Shown here piece by piece: positions 1 through 10,392 of a stretch of DNA of 64,000 nt. Source of the stretch: Agarivorans sp. Toyoura001 (GTDB taxonomy: Bacteria; Pseudomonadota; Gammaproteobacteria; Enterobacterales; Celerinatantimonadaceae); assembly GCF_005405585.1 (NCBI RefSeq), contig NZ_BJEQ01000005.1, forward strand, positions 62,001 to 126,000. Reading direction: 5' to 3'. The notes under the pieces are model-generated. The model saw only the letters and a program-made list of their open reading frames with translations, was not told the origin of the DNA and made no database searches. Numbering within the stretch: the first letter of the stretch is position 1; each line of letters begins with the position of its first letter. The position numbers and the translations under genes are program-made.

Positions 1-767
1 CCCTCAATCATAGAACGCTCAAGGGTGGTATTGGTGGCGATAACGCCATCAAGTTTATATTTGAGTAAAGAGTCACTTATCTGTTCAATTTCATCTTCAG
101 ATAAATCTGGTGCAATTTTGATCAATAAAGGAACGTGTTTATTATATTGCTGAGTTAATTGATCTTTACGTTCAGTCAGATCCTTTAATAGATCTTCTAA
201 TGCTTCACCATATTGTAAAGATCGTAAACCAGGGGTATTTGGACTAGATATATTAACAGCAATGTATGAAGCATGTGGAAACGCTTTATTCATGCCTATT
301 AAATAATCATCTTTTCCTTTCTCAACAGGAGTATCAAAGTTTTTCCCAATATTGATCCCAAGGATCCCTTTAAACTGACTTTGTTCTACATTATTTATTA
401 AATTATCGATCCCTAAGTTATTAAAGCCCATACGATTAATTAAACCGTCGGCTTCTAATACCCTAAAGATACGTGGTTTGTCATTACCCGACTGTGCACG
501 TGGTGTAACCGTACCTACTTCAACAAAACCAAAGCCCATTGCGTCAAATGCTTGAATACACTCACCGTTTTTATCTAAACCAGCGGCTAAGCCCACCGGA
601 TTAGGGAATGTAAGCCCCATTAGATCTACCGGGTTAGAAGGTACATGTTGGCGATAAACACGATCTAACAGTGTTCCACCAGTGCGTTTAAACATCTCGA
701 TAGTAAGATCGTGAGCGCGTTCTGGATCAAGTTGGAAAATTAGTTTTCGAGCAAGTGGGTAATACAT
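1..767 (-). CDS. pyrD: Dihydroorotate dehydrogenase (quinone), class 2; 3' end cut by window
   Basis: Oxidises dihydroorotate to orotate in pyrimidine synthesis, on the inner face of the membrane, using FMN and quinone. About 255 codons are present, reading [20 protein letters not shown] at the N-terminus. Class 2 motifs visible are [13 protein letters not shown] (FMN site), [24 protein letters not shown] and LLIKIAPDL; the N-terminal helical extension marks the membrane-bound class. The start ATG at 767 is set by an AGGAG six bases upstream. The C-terminal part of the barrel lies outside the window. It follows the NAD-GDH gene on the same strand after 57 bases containing a hairpin. The identification is secure. 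Confidence 0.96.
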   Translation of the reverse strand, partial: MYYPLARKLIFQLDPERAHDLTIEMFKRTGGTLLDRVYRQHVPSNPVDLMGLTFPNPVGLAAGLDKNGECIQAFDAMGFGFVEVGTVTPRAQSGNDKPRIFRVLEADGLINRMGFNNLGIDNLINNVEQSQFKGILGINIGKNFDTPVEKGKDDYLIGMNKAFPHASYIAVNISSPNTPGLRSLQYGEALEDLLKDLTERKDQLTQQYNKHVPLLIKIAPDLSEDEIEQISDSLLKYKLDGVIATNTTLERSMIE

Positions 768-786
768 TTAAACTCCTAGTATAAGA

Positions 787-812
787 CCCCCGAAGATGCA
801 GGGCTTCGGGGG
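787..812 (-). terminator. Hairpin between NAD-GDH and pyrD, weak terminator or processing site
   Basis: A perfect 9-bp stem (CCCCCGAAG / CTTCGGGGG) with an 8-base loop lies between the end of the GDH gene and the pyrD ribosome binding site. On the minus strand it is followed only by a short, mixed U stretch (GUCUUAUA), so read-through into pyrD is likely. It could be a weak terminator or an mRNA-stabilising end. Confidence 0.4.
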
Positions 813-824
813 CAGTATTTTATA

Positions 825-3800
825 CTAATTTACGGAGCAGTTTAAATTTAAAAGGTTCAATTCCCTCAATAAAACTGAAAATTTAGCAAACTCATGAGTA
901 TTACCAGTCTTAAAGTCCGCTAACATGTGATTCCAACGGTCTAACAGGCCTTCATGGGCAGCTAACCAATCATCTAGCGCGTCGCTACTTTCCATTTTAG
1001 CGGCCCACTTAAGTGCACTCACGGTAAGTTGACGTTGTTGCCAATCCAGATCTTCTCTAAACGAGGATCTTGCTAATGCCTGCCAATGATTATCAACGCT
1101 TTGCAGATTTATTTGCACTAAGAACCAGTGCAAACCAATGTTTGCGCCCAAGTTAAAGTAAAGCTTAGCTACCGCTACAATATCTTGCTCAGCCTGCTCA
1201 GCGACTTCAGTAAGATCTAGTACCGAATAAATCGAATTCATTTTAGCCATTGCACAAGCGATATCCGCAGGTACATGTTGGTCTTGCAATTCTTTCGATT
1301 CGGCGTTTACTAGTTTTACTTCTTCTGGAGCAAGAACTTCCATTAAGCTTCGCTGTAACTGTAAGTAACTAGGTCGGTAACGATCTATTTGTTGGGCAAT
1401 ACTTAACGAACGATCGCGTAGCGTTAAGAAACGACGTGTAGCGCGACGAATAATTCGACGCATGTTATCCATCATCTTAAGCTGCAACTGTGCGTTAACT
1501 TTATTATCGAGGCTCTCAATCTTGTCAAACAACTCCCACACACCAAATACTTGGCAGGCAATCACATAACAAGTACAAATTTCTGCTGGATGAGCACCAG
1601 TTTCTTCGACTAAGCGCGTTACAAAGTTAAAACCAACGTCGTCTACCACTTTGTTTGCCAATCGAGTCGCCACAATTTCGTGACGTAAAGGATGGCTATG
1701 CATTTGCTCTACATAGCGCTCTTGTAGCAATACTGGAAAAGATTTAACTAGGGTTTGACTCAAATATGGATCTTCAGTGACTTCTTCAACATTGAACCAC
1801 TCTTTGAGTACCATTTTCCCGTAAGCCACCAACACAGATAATTCTGGGCGGGTTAACCCTAAACCATTAGATTGGCGCTCTATTAATTCTTCGTCTGTAG
1901 GTAAAAACTCCAGGCTTCTGTTGAGTAAACCATCCCGCTCTAGCGCGTGCATAAAGCGAATGATTTCTTTAACCGTGCTGGCCCCTAATTGCTCAGTAAT
2001 ACTAATCGACTGCCCTTGGCGATAGGCATTTTCGAGCACTATTTCTGAAACGTTTTCGGTCATATCCACCAACAACTTGTTACGTTGTTTCTCGGTAAGA
2101 TCCCCGTTCGTGACTAAACCATTTAGCAGAATTTTGATATTTACTTCGTTATCAGAGCAATCTACGCCACCTACGTTGTCAGTAAAATCGGTGTTTATAC
2201 GTCCGCCATTGGCTGCAATCTCAATTCTACCCAGCTGTGTAATTCCAAGGTTTCCGCCTTCGCCAACAATTTTAGCGCCTAACTGATTACCATTAATCCG
2301 TAGGCTGTCGTTGGCGCGATCTCCCACATCGGAGTCTGATTCGCTGGTAGATTTAATATAAGTTCCAATACCGCCATTCCAGAACAGATCGACGGGTGAA
2401 CACAAAATAAGTTTGATTAACGCGTTAGGCGTTACATTAGTTTCTTTGGTTGCTAGCAGTTGTTGAATTTGTGGGCTCAACTTAATTGATTTAGCACTAC
2501 GCAAGAAAATGCCACCGCCTTCGCTAATTAGGCTGGTGTTGTAGTCTTGCCAAGATGAGCGAGGTAACTCAAATAAGCGTTTACGCTCTACAAATGAACT
2601 CGCAGCATCAGGCGTTGGATCAATAATAATGTGCATATGGTTAAATGCAGCCACTAAACAAGTATGTTCAGATAACAACATACCATTACCAAATACATCT
2701 CCAGCCATATCGCCTACTGCAACACAGCTAAAGTCTGTGGTTTGGCAATCAACACCAATTTCTCGAAAGTGACGTTTTACCGATTCCCAAGCACCACGAG
2801 CGGTGATGCCCATGCCTTTGTGGTCGTAGCCATTGCTGCCACCAGAAGCAAATGCGTCTCCCATCCAAAATTGATACTCGTGGCTTAATTGGTTAGCAAT
2901 ATCTGAAAAGGTTGCCGTGCCTTTATCGGCGGCTACTACCAAATAAGGGTCGTCTTCATCTCGGCGTACCACCTGCTTAGGCGGGACTATTTCACCTTTT
3001 ACATTGTTGTCGGTAATGTCTAGCAAACCACGAATAAAGATGCGATAGCACTCTTTACCTTCCGTTAGCCACGCGTCTCTATCACTGGCGCTTGGTAGGC
3101 GTTTACAAACAAAACCACCTTTTGCGCCAACCGGAACAATCACCGTATTTTTTACTTGTTGTGCTTTAACTAAACCCAACACTTCAGTTCTGAAGTCTTC
3201 TCGGCGATCAGACCAACGTAATCCGCCACGAGCTACTTTACCGCCGCGTAAGTGCACCCCTTCTACTCGAGGAGAATAGACAAAGATTTCAAACATCGGA
3301 ACAGGTTGTGGCATGTCGGAGATCAGGCTTGGATTCATCTTAAATGAGATATAATCTTTAATGCCTTTTTCTTGGTTAAGCTGATAAAAATTGGTACGTA
3401 ACGTTGCTTTAATCATTTCCAAATAACGACGAATGATTCGATCGTCATCAAGGTTCTCTACGCCATCTAACAAGCTAATTAGCTTGGCTTCTATTTTCTC
3501 TTCCGTTTTATCTGAACGTTTTAAACCCGGATTAAAACGGCGACGGAACAACTCCATGAGTAGCATTGAGATATCAGGGTAATTAGCAAAGGTTTCTTCA
3601 ATATAACTTTGACTAAAATTGCTACCTATTTGGCGCATATATTTAGCGTAAGCGCGCAATAACGCCACATCTCTCCCTGAGGCTTGTGCAGCTAATACCA
3701 AACGGTTAAAGCCATCATCTTCAAGTTGGCCAGACCAAATCTCGGCTAAGGCATGCTGGAAGTTATCTCGATTTTGTTCAATATCTAAGTCTTGTGCGCC

Positions 3801-5654
3801 AACAAACAACATCGCGAAATCTAGTACCCAATACACTTTGTCGTCGCTAGTAGTTAGCCGATAAGGTGTTTCACCAATAACGCGAAGCCCCATATTTTCT
3901 AACATCGGGAGAATGTCGGATAAGTGCAAAGGCTCATTTAAGTGAAATAGCTTTAAGCGTACATGGTTGGTATTGAGCTTTTCTTCCTGTGGGCGATAAA
4001 ACAACATACCGAGTTGGTTTTCATCACTTAAGTCTTCAAACTGAATAATGTCTGCCACTGCAGAGCCTGGTAGCACGTTTTCTTTATAAGAACGTGGAAA
4101 GGCTGTTTGGTACTTGTTGCTTAACTGAATCGCGCGTTCTTCGCCAAAATTAGAAATCAGTGAGTCAACTAGCCTATCTTCCCAAGTTCTAGCCGCTTCA
4201 ATGAGGTTGGTTTGTAACTCGCTCAAGTCGAACTCCTGATTATTATCTACTCTCACAAGGTAATGAGTTCGTGCCATTGACCCTTCGGTGAAATAGGTAG
4301 AAAACTCCACATCTTCTTTAGATTTAAAATGTTGCTTTAGAATCTGCTGGCTATGAATACGTAAAGCCGTGTTGTAGCGCTCTTTGGTGGTGTATACCAA
4401 ACAAGAATAGAAACGACCATAGATGTCTTTGCGTACAAACAGCTTCACTAAATCGCGTTCTTGAATCTGTTCGACACCCAAGCCAATATCGAGCAACTCA
4501 TCTTCGGTGGCTTGAATTAACTCATCGCGCGGATAAGTCTCCATAATATTCAGCAAAGACTTGTAAGCGTGGGAGCCGGCCGGCAAATCGGAGTTCACCA
4601 TAATTCTGGCAAGCTTTTGATTGATTAACGGGATCTCTAAGGCACTGCGGTTATAAATGGATGAAGCATATAAACCGATAAAGCGATGTTCACCAATTAC
4701 TGTGCCTTTACTATCGAAAATCTTCACGCCAACGTGGTCGATATAGGCGGGACGATGTACTCGTGACTTGTGATTGCTTTTATTAAGCACCAAGGGCGTT
4801 TGATTAGTGGCGAGATCTCGTCCGGCACTTGTGTAACTCGATAGGGTCACCACTTGACTGGTGACATATTCTCGGTACAAACCTAAGCTGCCGCTTTCGT
4901 CCGGAATCAGTTGTAAATCACCTTTTATCTTTTTCAAACTGTAGTGGCGGTAGCCCATCAAAGTGAAATTATTATCTGCCATCCAGGCCAAAAAGGCGGT
5001 ACTTTGGCTCAACGATTCTTCACCCGCTAAACCTTTACTCTTAGCCAATTCATTACTAACCGTTTTCAGCTTTTCTAACATCAAAGCCCAGTCATTTACC
5101 ACTACATTGACTTCGTCTAATACGGTATTTAATTCTTTGCTTAAACGACGCAGCGCTTTTTCGTCACTTTGGCGATCAATCTCAATCATGAATACGGTTT
5201 GATTGCCCAACTCAGCATGCTGCACATCATGCACTGCGGTGATTTGATTGTTCGCATCTCTATCTAAACGCATTGGCTGATGCATTAGCAGATGGGTATT
5301 TATGCCACTACGCCCTAACGCCATCCGCATAGAGTCCACCAAAAAAGGGGAATCTGGAACCACAATCTCGATAATAGTATGAGTAGATTGCCAGCCATGG
5401 CGGCTTAGTTCAGGGTTATAAACATTGATATGACGGTCGCAGGTTTGAGTAAGATTGAGGGCATTCCATAAGCCCACCCCTACCCCATATAAATCGCTGT
5501 CGCTGCGATTGGCGAGATCGTCGCTGCCCATGCCAGAAAACAGCCGAGAGAGAAACTCCTCGGCTAATGGCGCAGCCTTTGAATCAAGTTTCTGATTAAC
5601 AATTTGGTAGACTTTTTTAAGCAGTACGGAGGCGTGTTGCTGCGCTCTTGTCAT
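825..5654 (-). CDS. gdhB: NAD-specific glutamate dehydrogenase, large (GDH180) type
   Basis: Catabolic, cytoplasmic enzyme converting glutamate to 2-oxoglutarate and ammonia with NAD. At 1609 residues it has the usual length of the 180-kDa GDH family. The N-terminal half carries the long ACT-like regulatory modules. The catalytic part begins near residue 780, with GGLRWSDRREDFRTEVLGL and the glutamate-binding lysine region VGAKGGFVCK. The nucleotide-binding part contains VAVGDMAGDVFGNGML and KIVGEGGNLGITQLGR. AAGGAA ahead of the ATG supports the start. Nothing looks damaged. In this family activity is often modulated by amino acids, which the N-terminal domains would sense; that is family knowledge, not seen here. 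Confidence 0.96.
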   Translation of the reverse strand: MTRAQQHASVLLKKVYQIVNQKLDSKAAPLAEEFLSRLFSGMGSDDLANRSDSDLYGVGVGLWNALNLTQTCDRHINVYNPELSRHGWQSTHTIIEIVVPDSPFLVDSMRMALGRSGINTHLLMHQPMRLDRDANNQITAVHDVQHAELGNQTVFMIEIDRQSDEKALRRLSKELNTVLDEVNVVVNDWALMLEKLKTVSNELAKSKGLAGEESLSQSTAFLAWMADNNFTLMGYRHYSLKKIKGDLQLIPDESGSLGLYREYVTSQVVTLSSYTSAGRDLATNQTPLVLNKSNHKSRVHRPAYIDHVGVKIFDSKGTVIGEHRFIGLYASSIYNRSALEIPLINQKLARIMVNSDLPAGSHAYKSLLNIMETYPRDELIQATEDELLDIGLGVEQIQERDLVKLFVRKDIYGRFYSCLVYTTKERYNTALRIHSQQILKQHFKSKEDVEFSTYFTEGSMARTHYLVRVDNNQEFDLSELQTNLIEAARTWEDRLVDSLISNFGEERAIQLSNKYQTAFPRSYKENVLPGSAVADIIQFEDLSDENQLGMLFYRPQEEKLNTNHVRLKLFHLNEPLHLSDILPMLENMGLRVIGETPYRLTTSDDKVYWVLDFAMLFVGAQDLDIEQNRDNFQHALAEIWSGQLEDDGFNRLVLAAQASGRDVALLRAYAKYMRQIGSNFSQSYIEETFANYPDISMLLMELFRRRFNPGLKRSDKTEEKIEAKLISLLDGVENLDDDRIIRRYLEMIKATLRTNFYQLNQEKGIKDYISFKMNPSLISDMPQPVPMFEIFVYSPRVEGVHLRGGKVARGGLRWSDRREDFRTEVLGLVKAQQVKNTVIVPVGAKGGFVCKRLPSASDRDAWLTEGKECYRIFIRGLLDITDNNVKGEIVPPKQVVRRDEDDPYLVVAADKGTATFSDIANQLSHEYQFWMGDAFASGGSNGYDHKGMGITARGAWESVKRHFREIGVDCQTTDFSCVAVGDMAGDVFGNGMLLSEHTCLVAAFNHMHIIIDPTPDAASSFVERKRLFELPRSSWQDYNTSLISEGGGIFLRSAKSIKLSPQIQQLLATKETNVTPNALIKLILCSPVDLFWNGGIGTYIKSTSESDSDVGDRANDSLRINGNQLGAKIVGEGGNLGITQLGRIEIAANGGRINTDFTDNVGGVDCSDNEVNIKILLNGLVTNGDLTEKQRNKLLVDMTENVSEIVLENAYRQGQSISITEQLGASTVKEIIRFMHALERDGLLNRSLEFLPTDEELIERQSNGLGLTRPELSVLVAYGKMVLKEWFNVEEVTEDPYLSQTLVKSFPVLLQERYVEQMHSHPLRHEIVATRLANKVVDDVGFNFVTRLVEETGAHPAEICTCYVIACQVFGVWELFDKIESLDNKVNAQLQLKMMDNMRRIIRRATRRFLTLRDRSLSIAQQIDRYRPSYLQLQRSLMEVLAPEEVKLVNAESKELQDQHVPADIACAMAKMNSIYSVLDLTEVAEQAEQDIVAVAKLYFNLGANIGLHWFLVQINLQSVDNHWQALARSSFREDLDWQQRQLTVSALKWAAKMESSDALDDWLAAHEGLLDRWNHMLADFKTGNTHEFAKFSVLLRELNLLNLNCSVN

Positions 5655-5812
5655 AACGCATTCCTTATCCTAGTAGAGTAAAATTATTATTGTTTAAAAC
5701 AACGGCTTATTGTTTATTTTAGTGTAGTTCGGTTTAGAGAATAATCGATAAGATATACGCTAAACCTTACAAACAATTAGACCATGCTTTTACATTTTTA
5801 CAACATTGTTGA

Positions 5813-6031
5813 CTAGATTTTTTGAAGCGATAGGAATTTATTTTCGTTATTGGTAGATAAGACAAAACGACCGCTCACTCCACCAGAATTTAAAAAAGGT
5901 AAAAAGCGAAGTGCAGGAATTTGGATCCGCTTACCGGTTTGGTCGGTAGCGATAACTGAACGGGCGCTACCTTTGTAGACCCGTTCAAATTCCAAGTAAG
6001 AAATGTGTAAATTAAAAATGTACTGCTTCAT
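5813..6031 (-). CDS. DUF2835 family protein
   Basis: A 72-residue protein matching the DUF2835 pattern: an N-terminal YIFNLHISYLEFERVYKG, a central IQIPALRFLPFL and a C-terminal GRFVLSTNNENKFLSLQKI. No catalytic residues can be proposed; the family has no known function. It starts 15 bases after the pepN stop on the same strand. This pepN-DUF2835 pairing recurs in other gammaproteobacteria as far as I recall, so co-transcription with pepN is likely. The family call is good; the role is unknown. Confidence 0.85.
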   Translation of the reverse strand: MKQYIFNLHISYLEFERVYKGSARSVIATDQTGKRIQIPALRFLPFLNSGGVSGRFVLSTNNENKFLSLQKI

Positions 6032-6046
6032 CGGATACTTGGTTAA

Positions 6047-8671
6047 TTAAGCCTTTAGTTGCTGTAAACCATTAGTGACTTTTTCAAATAAATCTTTACT
6101 AAGATCGTCCAAGCTAGCTAATCGTTCTAATTGCTTAATTATCAGTCCTTTGCGTTCATCGTCAAGTTTCACCGTTTGAATTAATGGTGTGATTAAACGA
6201 GACGCTACCTGTGGGTTTTGAGTATTAAGAATACACAGAATATCTGTTAAGTAGCGGTAACCAGAACCATCTTTAGCATGGAAATGACGAGCATTGTTAT
6301 TAGCAAAGCTACCCATTAAGGAACGAACTCGATTTGGGTTTTCCATGGTAAAGCTTGGGTGTTGGCTTAGACCCTTAACCCGTTCTAATGCGCCATCCTC
6401 TGAAAAGCTCGCTTGTAATGCTAACCACTTATCCATCACCAAACCATCGTGCTGCCAGTTTTTTTCATAATCGTTAAACATGGCTGCACGCTGTTCGATA
6501 GCAGCATTATTTGCAGCAGACATGGCAGCAAGTTTATTGGTCATTAATGGGCTTTCAAAATAAGCGTCTGCCACTAGACTAGGTTTGCTATAGGCCAAGT
6601 ACTGTAAACAAGCCGCGCGTAATGAGCGCAAGGCAATATCTGAATGGGCTAAGCTTTGTTGGTCTTGTTCAGCGCAGCGTTGTTCTAGCAACAAGAACTG
6701 CTCGGCTAAGTGCTCTGCCAATTTATCGATAAAGAAATCACGCGCCTTAGCGATAGCATCAATATCTACTCGCTCAAAACTATCGGCGATTTCATTTTCA
6801 CCACTAATCGTTAGCAACTCTGCCAATAAACCTTTATCGATATTTTGATCTTCCAGTAACTGGCGGAACGTAGCCACAATTGCTTGATCAATTTCTAGGG
6901 CTTTATCTTGCTGAATAGCGCTCACCGCTTGAACCATCCACCCAGTCACTAATTTTTGCATACCGTCCCAACGGGCGAAGGTATTTGAAGCATGATTAAT
7001 AATCAGCAATAGCTGCTCGGTAGAATAAGACAGATCTAACTTAACCGGCGCAGAGAATTCTTGCAGCATGACCAAAGTAGGTTGTTCGCTAATGTTATCA
7101 AACAACCACGTTTGCTTATCTTCAGTTAACTCCAGCACCTCTGACACAGCTAAACCATTAATTTCTAGCGCAAAAGCCTGTCCACTGTTAGCCAATAGCT
7201 CAATAGATACCGGAATATGCAGCGCTTGTTTGTTGGTTTGCTCGGCCGTTGCAGGAGTATGTTGGCGAATACTTAAACTGAATTGCTTGTTTACTTCATC
7301 GTAAGTACTTTCAACATTAAGTATCGGTGTACCCGATTGGCTATACCAGCGTTTAAACACCGTTAAATCTTTTCCACTGGCATCTTGCATTGCGCTAACA
7401 AAGTCATCGCAGGTGGCTGCTTGGCCATCATGGCGTTCTACATATGTTTGCATACCAGCCTGAAAGCCCTCTTCGCCCAATAAGGTATGTAACATACGAA
7501 TCACTTCTGCGCCTTTCTCATACACCGTAAGGGTGTAAAAGTTGTTCATCTCAATCACTTTATCGGGGCGGATTGGATGCGCCATTGGGCCTGCGTCTTC
7601 AGCAAACTGGTGGCTACGCAGTACTCGAACATTCTTAATACGGTTTACCGCGCGCGAGCCTAAATCAGAGCTAAACTCTTGATCACGAAATACGGTTAAC
7701 CCTTCTTTTAACGACAGTTGAAACCAATCACGACAAGTAATGCGGTTACCCGTCCAGTTGTGAAAGTACTCATGACCGATCACGGCTTCAATGCCTAAAA
7801 AGTCGTTATCTGTAGCACTTTCTTTGTTGGCCAATACATACTTTGAGTTAAATACGTTTAAGCCCTTATTCTCCATCGCACCCATGTTGAAAAAATCAAC
7901 CGCCACAATCATGTAAATGTCTAAGTCGTATTCAAGATTAAAGCGCTCTTCATCCCATTTCATAGAGGCTTTTAAAGACGCCATTGCATGCTCGGTGCGA
8001 TTTAGGTTGCCCTTATCAACAAATAATTCTAATGCAATCGTTCGACCAGACTGAGTCACAAAGCTGTCTTCGAGTAAATCAAAGTCACCTGCGACTAAAG
8101 CAAACAAATAACTAGGTTTTGGAAATGGGTCTTGCCAACTGACCCAGTGTTTGCCGTTTTCTAATTCGCCTTGGTCAACCTTATTACCATTGGATAGCAA
8201 AAATGGATATTGAGCTTGGTCAGCAATAATCTTGGTAGAATACGTCGCCAGTACATCGGGACGATCTAAGAAAAAAGTAATGCGGCGAAAACCTTCTGCT
8301 TCACATTGGGTACAAAACGCATCACCCGATTGATATAAGCCTTCAAAGGCTTTATTTTCTGCCGGATTAATTTGAGTAACAATGGCTAGTTCAAACTGTT
8401 CTGGAAGGTTTCGAATGACCAGTTGAGAATCACTCATTTGATAATCTTGGTGTGTCTCGCCGTTAACTCGCAAACTAACTAACTCAAGCTTTTCGCCATC
8501 TAATATCAAGTCACAAGCGTGTTCAGCTTTACGCACGACGGATGACACCGCAGTAACTCGAGTAGATTGAGGTTCTAAATCAAACTCTAAGGCCACACTA
8601 TCAATTGTGTAAGCAGGTGCTTGGTAGTCTGAGCGGAATTTGGCTGTAGGTTGAGCTGAAGAGTCGGCCAT
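6047..8671 (-). CDS. pepN: Aminopeptidase N (M1 family zinc metalloprotease)
   Basis: Cytoplasmic aminopeptidase that removes N-terminal residues from peptides during protein turnover. The exopeptidase motif GAMENKGLNVFNS is followed by the zinc site HEYFHNWTGNRIT with the third ligand in LKEGLTVFRDQE (HExxH-x18-E). The 874-residue length matches the bacterial PepN class, with the C-terminal helical domain present. The open frame extends 11 codons further upstream, but I place the start at the ATG at 8671 because AAAGGACG lies just ahead of it and the protein then begins MADSSAQPTAKFRSDYQAP. DUF2835 follows closely downstream. Confidence 0.95.
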   Translation of the reverse strand: MADSSAQPTAKFRSDYQAPAYTIDSVALEFDLEPQSTRVTAVSSVVRKAEHACDLILDGEKLELVSLRVNGETHQDYQMSDSQLVIRNLPEQFELAIVTQINPAENKAFEGLYQSGDAFCTQCEAEGFRRITFFLDRPDVLATYSTKIIADQAQYPFLLSNGNKVDQGELENGKHWVSWQDPFPKPSYLFALVAGDFDLLEDSFVTQSGRTIALELFVDKGNLNRTEHAMASLKASMKWDEERFNLEYDLDIYMIVAVDFFNMGAMENKGLNVFNSKYVLANKESATDNDFLGIEAVIGHEYFHNWTGNRITCRDWFQLSLKEGLTVFRDQEFSSDLGSRAVNRIKNVRVLRSHQFAEDAGPMAHPIRPDKVIEMNNFYTLTVYEKGAEVIRMLHTLLGEEGFQAGMQTYVERHDGQAATCDDFVSAMQDASGKDLTVFKRWYSQSGTPILNVESTYDEVNKQFSLSIRQHTPATAEQTNKQALHIPVSIELLANSGQAFALEINGLAVSEVLELTEDKQTWLFDNISEQPTLVMLQEFSAPVKLDLSYSTEQLLLIINHASNTFARWDGMQKLVTGWMVQAVSAIQQDKALEIDQAIVATFRQLLEDQNIDKGLLAELLTISGENEIADSFERVDIDAIAKARDFFIDKLAEHLAEQFLLLEQRCAEQDQQSLAHSDIALRSLRAACLQYLAYSKPSLVADAYFESPLMTNKLAAMSAANNAAIEQRAAMFNDYEKNWQHDGLVMDKWLALQASFSEDGALERVKGLSQHPSFTMENPNRVRSLMGSFANNNARHFHAKDGSGYRYLTDILCILNTQNPQVASRLITPLIQTVKLDDERKGLIIKQLERLASLDDLSKDLFEKVTNGLQQLKA

Positions 8672-8775
8672 GAAACGTCCTTTTATAGAATGTCGAAAAT
8701 ACACGAATTAAGATGAAGTTATTGTAAAAGATATTAGTTAGAGCAGCTAACCTTTTCAGCTTAAGGCTAAAAACA

Positions 8776-8801
8776 AAAAAGTCGGCCTAAGCCGACTTTT
8801 T
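8776..8801 (-). terminator. Rho-independent terminator after the NSS symporter gene
   Basis: GTCGGC-CTAA-GCCGAC stem flanked by A5 and T5, so it can act in both directions. It lies 13 bases past the symporter stop on the minus strand and separates that gene from pepN. Confidence 0.85.
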
Positions 8802-8814
8802 AATAGCAATAAAC

Positions 8815-10194
8815 TTAGAACGACAGTAAACCCACCGCATTCAAAAATACTACTGCAATAGCGATAGGCGATATGAAGCGCACGCTTTTAGAGAACATTT
8901 GAAAAGCTTGGCTTTCTAAACCCATTCCTTTCTTAACATTGTCAGCTTGAACAATCCAACCGACAAATACGGCAATGAATAAGCCACCAAGTGGTAGAAG
9001 TATGTTCGCGGTAATGTAATCTAAAACTTCAAAGAAGTTTTTACCCATTGGGCTTTCTTCAAATTGGAATATCTCCCAACCTGCAAATGAACCAATCGTA
9101 CCTAGGCTTAATAACCAAACCGCGCCACCAGATACAATAGCAGCAATATTACGGCGGAAACCTTTACGCTCAACAAGGTATGCTGAAGTAGACTCAAGCA
9201 ATGCTAATGCCGACGTAAATGCCGCTACCGTAACCATTACAAAAAATATTGTTGATACCACTCCACCTAGCGGCATAGTACCAAAGGCAATAGGTAACGA
9301 TACAAAAAGTAAACCTGGGCCCGCACTTGGCTCAATGCCATTGGCAAATACAATTGGGTAAATGGCTAAACCAGCCATTAGTGCAACAACGGTATCGGCG
9401 ATAGCAATGTAGATAGAGGTTTTAGCAATAGACGCACCTTCAGGCAGGTAAGCGCCATAAACCATCATAATGCCCGAAGACAAACTTAGCGTGAAGAAGG
9501 CATGGCCAAGAGCCATAAGCACGCCATTTATGGTCAGTTTAGAAAAATCAGGACTAAACATGAAGCTAACTGCGGCGGCAAAATCACCGGTTATAGCTGC
9601 ATAGATCATGATAATGGTAAGCAATACAAATAGCGCAGGCATTAACAAGGTAACGATGCGCTCTAGGCCTTTAGTAACGCCCTTAGCCAAAACGACTACA
9701 GTGCCAACTATTACCAACGTAGCCCAAAGAATAAGTTGCTTTGGATCAGAGGTTAAATCGCCAAATAGCGCACCAATTTGTTTCGCATCGCCTGCTGCAG
9801 CAGAAATGTCGCCACCAGCAGATTTGAATACATACGCAACCGCCCAACCGGCAATAACGATGTAAAAGCTCAATACTAAAAAGCCTGCAAGTACGCCCAT
9901 GCCACCAATGAAAGCCCAGTTTTTAGAGCGACCATTTTCTAAGGCCACTTTTGCGACAGCGTTCGCCGGTGTCGAACGGCCTTGTTTACCTAAATAAACC
10001 TCGGCCATCATCACCGGAATACCAATGAAAAGAATACATAGTAGATACACTAGAACGAAGGCACCACCGCCATTTTCGCCCATAATGTAAGGGAATTTCC
10101 AAATATTACCTAAACCTACAGCAGCACCGGTAGCCGCTAAAATGTAAGCAAAGTTACTCGACCAGCGATTGCTCACTGAAGTGTTATTACTCAT
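8815..10194 (-). CDS. Sodium-dependent transporter, neurotransmitter:sodium symporter (NSS/SNF) family
   Basis: Inner-membrane, sodium-coupled importer, probably of an amino acid or related amine; substrate not deducible. The signature GLGNIWKFPYIMGENGGGAF near residues 23-42 (unwound TM1 region, sodium site) is diagnostic. The protein is 459 residues with roughly twelve hydrophobic segments, the length of the shorter bacterial members. It is a single-gene unit with its own terminator and about 200 bases of upstream DNA before dacB. That upstream DNA contains a direct repeat, TGAATCTTTATGC then TGAATTTATGC at 10285-10308, which might be a regulator site. Confidence 0.9.
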   Translation of the reverse strand: MSNNTSVSNRWSSNFAYILAATGAAVGLGNIWKFPYIMGENGGGAFVLVYLLCILFIGIPVMMAEVYLGKQGRSTPANAVAKVALENGRSKNWAFIGGMGVLAGFLVLSFYIVIAGWAVAYVFKSAGGDISAAAGDAKQIGALFGDLTSDPKQLILWATLVIVGTVVVLAKGVTKGLERIVTLLMPALFVLLTIIMIYAAITGDFAAAVSFMFSPDFSKLTINGVLMALGHAFFTLSLSSGIMMVYGAYLPEGASIAKTSIYIAIADTVVALMAGLAIYPIVFANGIEPSAGPGLLFVSLPIAFGTMPLGGVVSTIFFVMVTVAAFTSALALLESTSAYLVERKGFRRNIAAIVSGGAVWLLSLGTIGSFAGWEIFQFEESPMGKNFFEVLDYITANILLPLGGLFIAVFVGWIVQADNVKKGMGLESQAFQMFSKSVRFISPIAIAVVFLNAVGLLSF

Positions 10195-10392
10195 GATTTT
10201 CTCTTTTTATATTGTGTTTGCTAATTGCGTCCGTGTTTTAGGCCGCCGATCTAAGCATAAACAGAATGAGAATTACAGATAAAATGAATCTTTATGCTGA
10301 ATTTATGCGATCCGTCATTACAAGCAATCTATATAACACTCAATAGTCAGTTTAATATGCCGAATAATAATTCTTCAACAATGCATAAATTG

